The notes: a model not told the origin generated them from the letters alone. Positions 31,964 to 41,091 are shown, counted from the first letter of the stretch. The stretch: DNA of 64,000 nucleotides from Candidatus Yanofskyibacteriota bacterium (GCA_016185525.1 JACPNK010000002.1:101969-165968); one strand, 5' to 3'. Program-made: numbers and translations.

Positions 31964-33205
31964 ATGCCGAAACGGATGGCAATTATTGTCGGCGGCGGTC
32001 TTTTTGGAGACGAGGGCAAGGGCAGTACGGTAGATTATTTAGTCCGAAGATATGACGCCCATACGGTATTCCGCTACAACGGAGGTTCACAGGCGGCGCA
32101 TAATGTAGTCACACCCGAAGGACTGCATCATTGTTTTGCGCAATTTGGTTCGGGTACTCTTGTGCCGGGAATTTTCACATATCTTAGTCAGTTTATGGTT
32201 ATCGATCCTCTTCGGTTAGTGTCTGAATATGAAACACTTTCCAGTAAAGGAATTAAAGATGTCATTGAACGGCTGGTTATAAGCAAGAAATGTCCTGTTA
32301 TAACCCCTTTTCACAAATTTGCCGGTCAAATGAGAGAGTTGGCTCGCGGAGCAAATAGATTCGGAAGCTGCGGCATGGGTGTTGGAGAAGCGATTAACGA
32401 TTTCACGGAATCGCCAGGAGATAGTTTAACCATAGGAGATTTAGCAAGACCTAACGTTCTGCAAAGAAAATTAAAAAAATTGCAAATTAGCAAAATTGTA
32501 GTTGGTAAAAAACTATTGGAACCCGAAAGTAACGACAAACTTCAAAAATGTTTTGACGAAATCCAATCTCAAAATCTTCTTGAAAGATGTATTGAATCGT
32601 ATTCTGTTTTTTCTAGTTTTCCAATAAATTTTGATGACGGCACAACACTTAAAAGAATTTTAAATCGTCCGGGAACCGTTGTCTTTGAAGGAGCGCAGGG
32701 CGCTCTGCTAGACAAAAGCCGGGGCTTTAAACCTTTTATAACCAAATCCGATTGTTCTTTCGGAAATGCCGAAAGATTACTGGCCGGTTTTGAAGGAAAA
32801 ACAATAAAACTAGCTGTTGCACGCGCATATGCGACAAGGCATGGCAGAGGTCCGTTTGTAACAGAGGATCCGAAACTTACCAAAAAATTGCCCGACACGC
32901 ATAATGTGACAAATGACTGGCAGGGAAAATTTAGAGTTGGGTGGTTTGACCTAATTGCATTAAATTATGGTTTGGAAATTTTAGGAAAACCAGACGGTAT
33001 TGTCTTAACAAATATTGACAGGATTGCAAATTTCGATTCAATAAAAATCTGTGATGGCTATAGGACAAAGTCGGGAGAAATTTTCCCAAACTATCTTTAC
33101 TTCAAAGAAACCGATAAACTCCTTAAATTTTTGAAAGAAAAATTATCTTTACCCATACTCATTATTTCTCATGGTTCGACATATAAGGATAAGTTAGAAA
33201 CATAA
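31964..33205 (+). CDS. Adenylosuccinate-synthetase-like protein, divergent
   Basis: A 413-aa PurA homologue. GDEGKGSTVDYLV keeps the catalytic Asp, RYNGGSQAAHNVV keeps the catalytic His, FEGAQGALLD keeps the IMP-binding Gln and TRHGRGPFVTE matches the TRVGxGPFPTE segment. Differences are marked: the second Lys of GDEGKGK is Ser, SSN after the Gln is KSD, and the aspartate loop TTGRxRR reads TNDWQGKFR. An altered substrate is likely. Other purine synthesis genes are absent from the window. It follows the PK-like gene by one base and ends before a strong terminator, so the two form an operon. Confidence 0.75.
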   Translation: MPKRMAIIVGGGLFGDEGKGSTVDYLVRRYDAHTVFRYNGGSQAAHNVVTPEGLHHCFAQFGSGTLVPGIFTYLSQFMVIDPLRLVSEYETLSSKGIKDVIERLVISKKCPVITPFHKFAGQMRELARGANRFGSCGMGVGEAINDFTESPGDSLTIGDLARPNVLQRKLKKLQISKIVVGKKLLEPESNDKLQKCFDEIQSQNLLERCIESYSVFSSFPINFDDGTTLKRILNRPGTVVFEGAQGALLDKSRGFKPFITKSDCSFGNAERLLAGFEGKTIKLAVARAYATRHGRGPFVTEDPKLTKKLPDTHNVTNDWQGKFRVGWFDLIALNYGLEILGKPDGIVLTNIDRIANFDSIKICDGYRTKSGEIFPNYLYFKETDKLLKFLKEKLSLPILIISHGSTYKDKLET

Positions 33206-33212
33206 AAAAAAT

Positions 33213-33232
33213 CCGCGAGCTTGTGCTCGCGG
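33213..33232. terminator. Terminator CCGCGAGC-TTGT-GCTCGCGG
   Basis: A perfect eight-base stem directly after the PurA-like stop, preceded by A-rich and followed by T-rich sequence; it can act in both directions. Confidence 0.75.
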
Positions 33233-33247
33233 TTATTTATTTTGCCG

Positions 33248-33670
33248 TTAGACTATCGTCAGCGCAATATCTATGGCGTCCGGACCCAGTTGTTCGTGGA
33301 CATAACAGCAGGCGTTAAATCCACCAAAGGGCTGTTGGTAAATTTCAATCAAATCCGGGTCAATTTTTATTCCTTCTTGCTCCAGAATTTCCAGAGCTCT
33401 GGCTTTCATTACAAAACCAAGAAATTTATCCGGCAAAACAAGAATTTTTCTGTCCGGAAAATTTTTAACGGCGTAAGCGATTATTTTGTCAGTATTTCTG
33501 GAGGTGGAAATAAAATCACTCACCGCTTTCAAGCGGACATCGCTGTTAATGTAAGTTACCAGCAGACCGTCCGGGTTTTGTTTTTTCCAATTTTCAACCC
33601 AAGAGTGGTCTGTGCCGGAAACTAATGTAGCAAGTTTAAATCTTTTTGGGAAGTCCGGGTTAAGTTTTCT
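33248..33670 (-). pseudogene. nadA: Remnant of quinolinate synthase
   Basis: The minus-strand frame reads NPDGLLVTYINSDVRLKAVS, then DFISTSRNTDKI, LVLPDKFLGF and NACCYVHEQLG. These are the NadA repeats (YxNTxAEVKAxSD, TSSNA, PDKxLG, CxxH). NadA makes quinolinate for NAD synthesis and is about 300-350 aa long. Here only about 140 codons remain, open upstream to a stop at 33671-33673 with no ATG or GTG; only a TTG at 33532 could start. Both the first domain and the last [4Fe-4S] cysteine region are missing. I call it a decayed fragment. A plus-strand frame across the same interval is its shadow. Confidence 0.6.
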
Positions 33671-33701
33671 TTAAGTTAAATTTTTGTTAAAGTAGTTTTT
33701 A

Positions 33702-35816
33702 ATGGCAACCGCGGAATTTCTAAAAAAAGTTTGGGATTTTATCCGGAAAAATTACCCCTCAATTATCGTATTCGGGGGTATTTATTTTATCTTTTTTTAC
33801 TTTTTCAGGCCGGCTTTGCTTTTTTCTACGGCAACACCAACGGGAGGCGATATGGGCTCGCACTTTTATACCGCTTCTTACGCCAGCGAATTTTTATTGA
33901 AGAGTCCCTCTGTTTTTAACTGGGACTTTGGCTGGTTTGCCGGTTATCCGCCTTTTATATTCTATTTTCCGCTGGCCTTTTTTGCCATGGGTCTTTTGGA
34001 TTTTTTTATGCCTCTTCAGGTTGCTTTCAAACTTGTCGCTATTTCCGGCACATTTCTGCTTCCGGCGGCGGTTTACTATTTAGTCAGGTCTTTCAGATTG
34101 AGAAGCCCCTATCCGCAGTTAGGCGCTCTTTTGTCTCTGCTTTTTTTATTTAACAACAATGTGGGAAGCAGCGCCCAAATCTGGGGCGGCACAATAATGA
34201 GCATGCTGGCCGGGGAATTTTCTCACAGTTTAAGCATTGCGTTAGGCATATTTTTTCTCGGCGCTTTTTACCGCTCGCTGAACGCAAATAAAAAAGTTAT
34301 CTTGCCGGCCGTACTTTTGTCTCTAACTCTTTTGGCCCACGCGCTTACTTTTACTTGGGTTGCGGTAGTTTCGCTTGGCTTGATATTGCCCAATTTTTCT
34401 AAAGAAAAGTTGTGGTATTGCATAAAAGTGATGGCGCTTGCGGCGCTGATTGATTCTTTTTGGCTGATACCGACTCTGGTTTACAAACCGTATTTTCTTA
34501 ATCTGGCCAACAACTGGCCGGCAAATTTTAAAGACATACTTCCCGCAAGTTTGATTTTCTGGCCGGCTTTTATGCTGCCGGCTCTGATCTTGCGCAAAAA
34601 GAAACTTCTGAATTTCGCCGTTTTTATCGGAATCGGCATCGGAGCTTCGCTTGTTTTGTCTCTTTTTGCTCTCAAGATGGGAATTTATGCCGTCAGATAC
34701 TACCCCTACTTTCAGTTAACTTTTGTAATCAGCGGTATTTTTGCCGCCGCAGTCATACGCAAAAAAGCTGCCGTAATTTTTTCGTTTATCTTTTTACTGG
34801 GCATTTCTTACTTCATATTGACCCAGCGCCAGGAACCGGTCATTGGCTGGCTGAAATGGAACTTTGAAGGAACAGAGGCCAAATTAAATTTTCAAAACTT
34901 AAAAATGGCAAATGAATTTCTTAGAGGCACAATAGCAGATCCGAGAGTGATTACAGAGTTTAATCAGGAAAACAACGACACGGGCACAGTCAGAAACAAC
35001 GAGTTGGTGCCCTTGCTTTCCGGACGCCAGACGCTTGAAGGAGTTTACTTGTTTTCCAGCATAACCAACCCGTTCATTTTTAAAATCCAGTCGGAAATTT
35101 CAGTCAACAAAAGCTGTCAGACGGATGTTATCGGTCTGCCCTGCGGCGATGTGGACTATGACCTCGGCGCAGAGCATCTTAAAATGTTCAATGTCAGCCA
35201 TCTGATTGTCCGCAGTCAGAAAATAAAAGAAATACTTCAAACAAGAAGTGACTTTGTGAAATTAGCCGATTTTCCTCCTTTTGAGGTCTGGCAGTTCCTT
35301 TCAAACAGCAATAGTTATGTTTCCGTTCCAAAATTTCAGCCGGCTGCTTACGTCGGAAGCGGGGATTGGAAAAAAGTCTCTTTTGACTGGTTTAATAAAA
35401 AAGAACAACTGGATACACCGTTAATTTTTAACGCCTCTAAAAAAGACTTAAAATCCGGCATCATAACGACATCACTTGCTGATTTAAATGGCGGATTGCA
35501 GAAAATAGAAACGGCAAAGAACTGCCAAGTAACGGAAAAAATTAGCCACAACAAGATACAATTTAAAACTAACTGCATTGGTTCGCCTCATTTAATCAAA
35601 ATTTCTTATTTCCCCGCTTGGGGGGTAAAAGGCGCTTCAAAAGTTTTCTTTGCCAGCCCATCTTTTATGCTGGTCTATCCGGAAAAAGAAGAAGTGGAAT
35701 TAAAATTCGGAAGCGGGGGAGTCGCAAAATTGCTAAATCAACTCCCGTTAATTTCTCTGCTGACGCTCTTCGGAATATTTTTCTATAAACATAAAAAAGG
35801 TAAACCAGTTGTATAA
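33702..35816 (+). CDS. Large membrane protein, 6-pyruvoyl-tetrahydropterin-synthase-related (GT-C-like)
   Basis: A 704-aa protein with about ten membrane segments up to residue 365 and a final one at about 685-700, flanking a 300-aa extracytoplasmic domain. The first loop carries TPTGGDMGSHFYTASYAS and WFAGYPPFIFYFPL, the signature of the 'PTPS-related' integral-membrane family, whose Asp-containing first loop recalls GT-C glycosyltransferases. It may add sugars to lipid or surface protein, which is inferred from fold only. It has no close gene partner. Confidence 0.7.
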   Translation: MATAEFLKKVWDFIRKNYPSIIVFGGIYFIFFYFFRPALLFSTATPTGGDMGSHFYTASYASEFLLKSPSVFNWDFGWFAGYPPFIFYFPLAFFAMGLLDFFMPLQVAFKLVAISGTFLLPAAVYYLVRSFRLRSPYPQLGALLSLLFLFNNNVGSSAQIWGGTIMSMLAGEFSHSLSIALGIFFLGAFYRSLNANKKVILPAVLLSLTLLAHALTFTWVAVVSLGLILPNFSKEKLWYCIKVMALAALIDSFWLIPTLVYKPYFLNLANNWPANFKDILPASLIFWPAFMLPALILRKKKLLNFAVFIGIGIGASLVLSLFALKMGIYAVRYYPYFQLTFVISGIFAAAVIRKKAAVIFSFIFLLGISYFILTQRQEPVIGWLKWNFEGTEAKLNFQNLKMANEFLRGTIADPRVITEFNQENNDTGTVRNNELVPLLSGRQTLEGVYLFSSITNPFIFKIQSEISVNKSCQTDVIGLPCGDVDYDLGAEHLKMFNVSHLIVRSQKIKEILQTRSDFVKLADFPPFEVWQFLSNSNSYVSVPKFQPAAYVGSGDWKKVSFDWFNKKEQLDTPLIFNASKKDLKSGIITTSLADLNGGLQKIETAKNCQVTEKISHNKIQFKTNCIGSPHLIKISYFPAWGVKGASKVFFASPSFMLVYPEKEEVELKFGSGGVAKLLNQLPLISLLTLFGIFFYKHKKGKPVV

Positions 35817-35835
35817 CGGGGGCTTACTCTATAAC

Positions 35836-35865
35836 TTGACACTTAAGCAAAATTAGAGCTAGGAT
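35836..35865 (+). promoter_or_regulatory. Promoter of the 3-hydroxyacyl-CoA dehydrogenase gene
   Basis: TTGACA (35836-35841), 18-base spacer, TAGGAT (35860-35865). AGAGGAG precedes ATG 35897. Confidence 0.6.
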
Positions 35866-35896
35866 TAAACAGCAACTTGACAATCAGAGGAGAATA

Positions 35897-37012
35897 ATGA
35901 AAACAATCTTAAAAGTCGGCGTAATCGGCGGCGGGGCAATGGGTCAAGGAATCGCCAGCCTTGTGGCGCAATCGGGGATTCCGGTGGTTATAAAGGAAAT
36001 CAACGAAGAACTTGCCCGAAAAGCGCTGGATAATATTTTCTCCAAAATTGATAAAGCGGCCGAACAAGGCAAGATTATGTCTGACAAAGCAGAAATGGCT
36101 AAGTCTTTAATTTCCGCTTCTTCGGATGAGATATTTTTGACCAACGTTGATTTGGTTATTGAAGCGGTATTTGAAGACATGGAAGTCAAAAAGAAAGTTT
36201 TTCACTCACTGGATTTTGTTGTTCCAAAGCGGGCAATTTTTGCGACAAACTCTTCTTCTCTTTCTATTACCGAAATGGCTCTGGCAACTGAAAGGCCGAA
36301 ACAGGTTGTCGGCATGCACTTTTTCAACCCGGCAATTACCATGCCTTTAGTTGAAATTATTTCCGGCAAAGAAACCGACGTAGAAACAGCAGAAACAGTT
36401 GAGCAGTTTGCGAGAGATCTGGGTAAAACCACGATCAGAGTTAAAGAGTGTCCGGGATTTCTGGTAAACCGTTTGCTGATGCCCTACCTCAACGAAGCTG
36501 TTCTTCTTCTTTCCGAGACAACTTTAAAACCCGAAGAAATAGACAGACGGGCGGTTGAGTTTGGCTGGCCGATGGGGCCGTTTATGCTCCTTGATTATCT
36601 GGGGATAGATATTGCCGTTCATGTGGCAAGAATATTGTTTCAAGGTTTTGGCGAACGCGCCAAACCGGCGCCGCTTATGGAAATTTTGGCAAACGAGAAA
36701 CGCTACGGCATAAAAACCGGCGCCGGTTTTTATATATACCGGCCGGATGCCGGTTTTGAGGATATCATGAAAGTAGTTGAAAAGAATTTTCCTCAAAGAC
36801 AGCTCCTTGGTCCGGAAGAAGGATTTATGAGAATGATGCGCGGCATGGCAAGCGAAGCCCTCTTGTGTCTTGAAGAGGGAATTTCTACGGCTGAAGATAT
36901 TGAAACCGGCTGTCGTTTGGGAATAGGTTTTCCCTTCACCAAGCTTGGGCCTCTGCATTGGGCAGAGAAAGAAATGGGTAAAAAAATCTTTACCGAAGAA
37001 GAAAAATGGTGA
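35897..37012 (+). CDS. 3-hydroxyacyl-CoA dehydrogenase
   Basis: A 371-aa protein. The NAD-binding Rossmann domain begins with GVIGGGAMGQGIA. The catalytic motif VVGMHFFNPA holds the His, with Glu in the following PLVEIISG. Two C-terminal 3HCDH helical domains follow (CPGFLVNRLLMPYLNEA and the GFMRMMRGMASEALLCLEEG half), as in the FadB dehydrogenase part. It oxidises 3-hydroxyacyl-CoA to 3-ketoacyl-CoA in beta-oxidation or the reverse. The next gene supplies hydratase and acyl-CoA dehydrogenase, so three of the four beta-oxidation steps are here; thiolase is not seen. Confidence 0.9.
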   Translation: MKTILKVGVIGGGAMGQGIASLVAQSGIPVVIKEINEELARKALDNIFSKIDKAAEQGKIMSDKAEMAKSLISASSDEIFLTNVDLVIEAVFEDMEVKKKVFHSLDFVVPKRAIFATNSSSLSITEMALATERPKQVVGMHFFNPAITMPLVEIISGKETDVETAETVEQFARDLGKTTIRVKECPGFLVNRLLMPYLNEAVLLLSETTLKPEEIDRRAVEFGWPMGPFMLLDYLGIDIAVHVARILFQGFGERAKPAPLMEILANEKRYGIKTGAGFYIYRPDAGFEDIMKVVEKNFPQRQLLGPEEGFMRMMRGMASEALLCLEEGISTAEDIETGCRLGIGFPFTKLGPLHWAEKEMGKKIFTEEEKW

Positions 37013-37044
37013 AAAACTTCCGTAGCTAACGCTGCGGATTTTTG

Positions 37045-37072
37045 TTGACAAAAAAGCTAATCGCTGTATGCT
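37045..37072 (+). promoter_or_regulatory. Promoter of the hydratase/dehydrogenase fusion gene
   Basis: TTGACA (37045-37050), 16-base spacer, TATGCT (37067-37072), following a short hairpin (CCGTAGC / GCTGCGG) that may end the upstream message. GTGAGGA precedes ATG 37110. Confidence 0.6.
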
Positions 37073-37109
37073 ATTACCGGCTTTTTGAAAATCAAGTGAG
37101 GAAAAAATA

Positions 37110-39179
37110 ATGACAAAGAAAGTCATTGAAGTCCAAAAAAGAGACAATTTAACGGTAATTTTTATAGATAATCCGCCTTACAACTTTCTTTCAGCTCAAG
37201 TTTTTGCAGAACTTAAAGAGGCCTTGTTGGAAGCGCAATCGGATCCGAATACGGAGACTGTGGTTATTACCGGCCGGGGCATATTTTCAGCAGGCGCGGA
37301 TGTAAAAGAAATATGGAAGATTATTGAAAGCGGAGACAAAGAAAAAGCTCTGGCCTTGGTTAGAGAGGCAAATTCCGTCACTAACTTGATAGAGAATTTG
37401 GATAAACTGACTGTGGCCGCCATTGAAGGCCCGTGCTATGGAGGCGGAAATGAAATCGCAATGGCTTGCGCCTTGAGAGTTGCTTCAGAAGACGCAAAGT
37501 TTGCCCAACCGGAGATAAACCTGGGGATTATGCCCGGCATGGGCGGAACCCAACGTTTGCCGAGACTGGTCGGCATTCACCGGGCTCTTTCTATGCTTTT
37601 GTCTGGCAACGCCATTTCAGCCAAAGAAGCAAAAGAATTAGACTTGGTTGATTCGGTCGCACCCAGAGGAAAACTTATAAGCCAAACAAAGAGCGCTATT
37701 GAAGAATTTTTATCGGGCCGACTTTGGTTACATCGAGCCGGAAAATATTTTCTAGAGGAAAGAGAATCCGATTTTGTCAAAAAAATGATGAGCACCAAGT
37801 CGTTTGAGGCGGTTCTGGCAATAGAAAAAGCCGCTAAGGAAGGGCTGGGAATGACTTTAATTGAAGGCTTAGAATTAGAGCAAGAGCTTTTCGCTAATTT
37901 GATTTTTACGGAAAACGCCAGAAAAGGCGTAGCCAAGCTTTTGAAAATTAAGCGTCCCAGTGCCGATGTTGCCTTTCCTAAAACCTTCGCGCCCGATGTT
38001 GTCAACGGTCCCGGTAAAAACTCCGCGGAAGAGCTGAAAATGCTTAGAGAAACTGTTAGGTCATTTGCGGAAGAAGTAATAAAACCAAAAGTCGCTGAAA
38101 TGGAAAAAAATGAGCAGATTCCGATGGAGTTGGTCAAAAAAATTGCCGAATTTGGACTTTTAGGAGTTTCTTTTGAAGAAAAATACGGCGGATTCGGTCT
38201 TGGTAAAACGGGGTACTGTGTAGTGGCAGAAGAACTTTCAAGAGTGCATCCATCCACAGCCTTGCTTTACGGGGCGCATACGAGTCTGGCTTGCGGCGCA
38301 ATCAACATTGCCGGCAATGAAGAACAAAAAGAAAAATATTTGAAACCGGCCATTACTGGCGATATGATCGGCGCTTTTGCCCTGACTGAACCAAACGCCG
38401 GTTCCGATGCCGCAAACATTGACACCACAGCGGAAGAGAAGGACGGATTCTGGATTCTTAACGGAAGAAAACAATTCATCACAAATGGTGATTTTGCTGA
38501 TTTCGTGGTTGTGATCGCCCAAACGGACAAGTCGCTTGGTAAAAAAGGCTTGACCGCTTTTATTGTAGAAACAAAGTGGCCCGGTTTTTCCGTTGGCAAA
38601 CATGAAGATAAAACCGGCCTAAGAGCTTCGCACACGGTACAGCTTTTTCTTGACAATGTGAAAGTGCCCAAAGAAAATATGCTTGGAAAAGTCAGGGAAG
38701 GTTTTAAGGTTGCCATGAAAACTCTCAACGGCGGCAGACTGGGACTTGGCGCCGGCTGTATCGGCATTTCCAAGGCGTGTTACGAACTGGCTTTTAAGTA
38801 TGCCGGGGAAAGAAAACAGTTTGGTCAGACAATCAACATGTTTCAAGCCAACCAATTTGCTTTGGCGATGATGGCGACGAAAATAAAATTTATGGAATAT
38901 GCAGTTTACCAAGTGGCTCAAAAAACCGATGCCGGCAAAGACATGCGCCTTGAATCAGCAATGGTTAAATTAATGTGTTCTGAAATGTGTTGGGAAATTG
39001 CGGACAGCGCAATACAGGTTTTTGGCGGCTACGGATTGATAAAAGATTATGTCATTGAAATGTTTTGGCGCGACTGCCGTTATAACAGAGTTTTTGAGGG
39101 TACCAACCAAATCCAGCAGTTGTTTATTATCAGTGAACTTTTTAACTCTTGGGGCGTTCTGGAGAATTATGAATTTTAA
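37110..39179 (+). CDS. Enoyl-CoA hydratase / acyl-CoA dehydrogenase fusion protein
   Basis: A 689-aa protein. Residues about 1-265 are a crotonase: GRGIFSAGADVKE forms the oxyanion loop, and the two catalytic Glu lie in GGGNEIAMAC and QPEINLGIMPGMGGTQRL. Residues about 305-689 are a complete acyl-CoA dehydrogenase: FALTEPNAGSDAANI and WILNGRKQFITNG bind flavin and substrate, ERKQFGQ is the family signature, and FEGTNQIQ holds the catalytic base. The dehydrogenase should make the enoyl-CoA that the hydratase half hydrates, so the fusion joins consecutive steps. I know of no such fusion as standard, and the order is hydratase first. No electron-transfer flavoprotein genes lie nearby. Confidence 0.9.
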   Translation: MTKKVIEVQKRDNLTVIFIDNPPYNFLSAQVFAELKEALLEAQSDPNTETVVITGRGIFSAGADVKEIWKIIESGDKEKALALVREANSVTNLIENLDKLTVAAIEGPCYGGGNEIAMACALRVASEDAKFAQPEINLGIMPGMGGTQRLPRLVGIHRALSMLLSGNAISAKEAKELDLVDSVAPRGKLISQTKSAIEEFLSGRLWLHRAGKYFLEERESDFVKKMMSTKSFEAVLAIEKAAKEGLGMTLIEGLELEQELFANLIFTENARKGVAKLLKIKRPSADVAFPKTFAPDVVNGPGKNSAEELKMLRETVRSFAEEVIKPKVAEMEKNEQIPMELVKKIAEFGLLGVSFEEKYGGFGLGKTGYCVVAEELSRVHPSTALLYGAHTSLACGAINIAGNEEQKEKYLKPAITGDMIGAFALTEPNAGSDAANIDTTAEEKDGFWILNGRKQFITNGDFADFVVVIAQTDKSLGKKGLTAFIVETKWPGFSVGKHEDKTGLRASHTVQLFLDNVKVPKENMLGKVREGFKVAMKTLNGGRLGLGAGCIGISKACYELAFKYAGERKQFGQTINMFQANQFALAMMATKIKFMEYAVYQVAQKTDAGKDMRLESAMVKLMCSEMCWEIADSAIQVFGGYGLIKDYVIEMFWRDCRYNRVFEGTNQIQQLFIISELFNSWGVLENYEF

Positions 39180-39188
39180 GTTTTAAAG

Positions 39189-39209
39189 GCCGAGTTTTCT
39201 CGGCTTTTT
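39189..39209 (+). terminator. Terminator of the fusion gene
   Basis: GCCGAG-TTTT-CTCGGC followed by TTTTTG, ten bases after the stop codon. Confidence 0.7.
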
Positions 39210-39250
39210 GATTTTTTACATATCTTTTAAAGTTTGCTAGGATACAAAAT

Positions 39251-40210
39251 ATGGAAAATACAACGACAACAAAAACAACTCCCAAAGATTTTTTTATGCA
39301 TCTTTTGGGTTTCGCCGCTCTCTATGCCAGTTTGGTCAGTTTTTTGGCCCTGATTTTCGCTTATGTAGACGTTCTTTTCCCCGATCCTCTAAGTTTCTAT
39401 TATTCCGGTTCCTTAAGCCAGATCCGCCTCTCCTCTTCCGTTCTGCTTATTATTTTCCCTGTTTTTATTTTGATTTCATGGCTGATAGCCAGAGACTTCG
39501 CCCAAGAGCCGGAAAAAAGAAATATAAAATTCAGAAAATGGCTGATTTACTTTACACTTTTTGTAGCGGCAATCACTGTAATTGTTGATTTGATAACACT
39601 TATCTTTAATTTTTACAGCGGAGAATTAACGACAAGATTTCTCTTGAAAACTTTATCAGTTTTGATTGTCGCTCTGGCTGTTTTCAGTTATTACTTCAGG
39701 GAAGTCAAGCAGATTTCAGATCAAAAATCTAAAGTTACGGCTTGGCTGACATCAACGGTTGTTTTGGTTGTCATAATCGCCGGTTTTTTTCTAGTCGGCA
39801 CGCCGGCCCAGCAAAGAGAGAGAAGATTTGACGAGCAAAGAGTTAGCGACCTGCAATCCCTTCAATATCAGATAGTCAGTTATTGGCAAAATAAAGGAAA
39901 ACTGCCGGTAAATTTGGATTTGCTGACAGACAGCATTTCAGGTTTTGTCCCGCCGACTGATCCGCAAACACAAAGTTCTTATGGTTATGCGGCTAAGGAA
40001 AGTTTGAAATTTGAACTTTGCGCCGATTTTAAAACCGACAGCGGTAAAACGCCGAGCGGAAAATATATATTGAAAGATATGGCACCGCTGATTAGAAACT
40101 ACCCTTACCAAGAAAATTGGGAACATGGCATAGGTGAAACATGCTTTAAGAGAAGTATTGATCCGGAACTTTACCCAAAAGTTGAACGCATAAAACCTCC
40201 AATCTATTAG
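39251..40210 (+). CDS. DUF5671-like membrane protein
   Basis: A 319-aa protein with a DUF5671-like N-terminal part: KDFFMHLLGFAALYASLVSF, YVDVLFPDPLSFYYS, and four to five membrane helices up to about residue 190. The C-terminal 120 residues are extracytoplasmic and start with a pseudopilin-like stretch (RRFDEQRVSDLQSLQYQIVS), ending near an LPVNLDLL / PPTDPQT segment as in type II/IV pilin-like proteins. Function unknown. TAGGAT lies about seven bases before the ATG. The next gene starts at the base after its stop. Confidence 0.75.
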   Translation: MENTTTTKTTPKDFFMHLLGFAALYASLVSFLALIFAYVDVLFPDPLSFYYSGSLSQIRLSSSVLLIIFPVFILISWLIARDFAQEPEKRNIKFRKWLIYFTLFVAAITVIVDLITLIFNFYSGELTTRFLLKTLSVLIVALAVFSYYFREVKQISDQKSKVTAWLTSTVVLVVIIAGFFLVGTPAQQRERRFDEQRVSDLQSLQYQIVSYWQNKGKLPVNLDLLTDSISGFVPPTDPQTQSSYGYAAKESLKFELCADFKTDSGKTPSGKYILKDMAPLIRNYPYQENWEHGIGETCFKRSIDPELYPKVERIKPPIY

Positions 40211-40678
40211 ATGGTTTGGTCAATTTTTAGGAAAATGAGAGAGGGCATACACCGCAAGGTCATAAATAAAGAACCGGGTCTTTATATTTCTCTGGTTTTT
40301 CCTATTGCTTTTGCTTTTTTGGTTACCTTCACCGTTTCCCGCATCTTCAGCCATTTTTTTCCTCAATTCTATATCCAATGGGCTCCGGGATTAAGAGTGC
40401 ATCATTACGCTTACGGTTTTTTTGTTTTAGCCGCCGCCGGTTATCTCGCCCTAGTCTTCAACGGACCGGGAGCAAAATACGGCGCCGCCCTGCTTTTTGG
40501 TCTGGGTCTCGGCTTGGCCTTTGACGAGTTTGGCATGTGGCTTAAGTTGAGAGACGACGAACCAACCCGCTGGAGTTATGACGGGTTTAACATAGTCATC
40601 GGTTTTTTCTTTTTATTGCTATCGGCAAAGCAGGGAATGAGACTTTTGCTAAAATTGGGCCTTTTCAAACGCAACTAA
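40211..40678 (+). CDS. Hypothetical integral membrane protein
   Basis: A 155-aa protein with four membrane segments. Conserved-looking residues are VHHYAYGFFVL (two His at the start of a helix) and AFDEFGMWLKLRDDEPTRWS (acidic residues at a membrane face), a pattern of a small bacterial membrane family without known role. It begins directly after the DUF5671-like gene with no gap, so both are translated from one message. Confidence 0.65.
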   Translation: MVWSIFRKMREGIHRKVINKEPGLYISLVFPIAFAFLVTFTVSRIFSHFFPQFYIQWAPGLRVHHYAYGFFVLAAAGYLALVFNGPGAKYGAALLFGLGLGLAFDEFGMWLKLRDDEPTRWSYDGFNIVIGFFFLLLSAKQGMRLLLKLGLFKRN

Positions 40679-40746
40679 GCCTGTTGAAAATTTAGGGGAT
40701 ATAGTTTACCATAGCCTCAACTCTTATAAAATGCGGGGATTTGTAT

Positions 40747-41091
40747 ATGCCAAATGATAATGAAGAGGTTGTGGAGTTATTTTACAATTATAAAAAATAT
40801 GCGGTTAAAAAGTCTGACATTGACAACAAGCATAACAAAATTATTATTCTCCCAGATGGAACCGCTCTTGATCTTACACAAATGTATATAGATGCAACCG
40901 ATAGACACGGAAATAAATTAGAGCGTCCCTGTTTTCGCGGCAGCAACCCTGAATATGAAGTGTGGGGACGACTACCTGTTGTAGGTGTCATAGAGGCAAA
41001 AGAGACCATATCTGAGCATAAACTCAAATTGCCACCCAAGGACATCAACCCAAACGAAAATATATTCTGCGATTACGGTGATGACGACTAA
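40747..41091 (+). CDS. Hypothetical soluble protein
   Basis: A 114-aa acidic protein beginning MPNDNEEVVELFYNYKKYAV. A strand-turn-strand part (KIIILPDGTALDLTQMY) is followed by GRLPVVGVIEAKE and an Asp-rich tail. No motif is recognised. ATG 40747 is preferred over TTG 40741. It has a terminator at 41127-41145. Confidence 0.5.
   Translation: MPNDNEEVVELFYNYKKYAVKKSDIDNKHNKIIILPDGTALDLTQMYIDATDRHGNKLERPCFRGSNPEYEVWGRLPVVGVIEAKETISEHKLKLPPKDINPNENIFCDYGDDD

Noticed and set aside
31964..33205. Phage-type PurZ (diaminopurine genome synthesis)
   Set aside because: PurZ replaces the catalytic Asp of the GDEGKGK loop; here that Asp is present, and no phage genes lie around.
33221..33625. 134-aa plus-strand open frame
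   Set aside because: It is antisense to the nadA remnant, whose minus-strand translation shows clear family motifs; the plus frame shows none.
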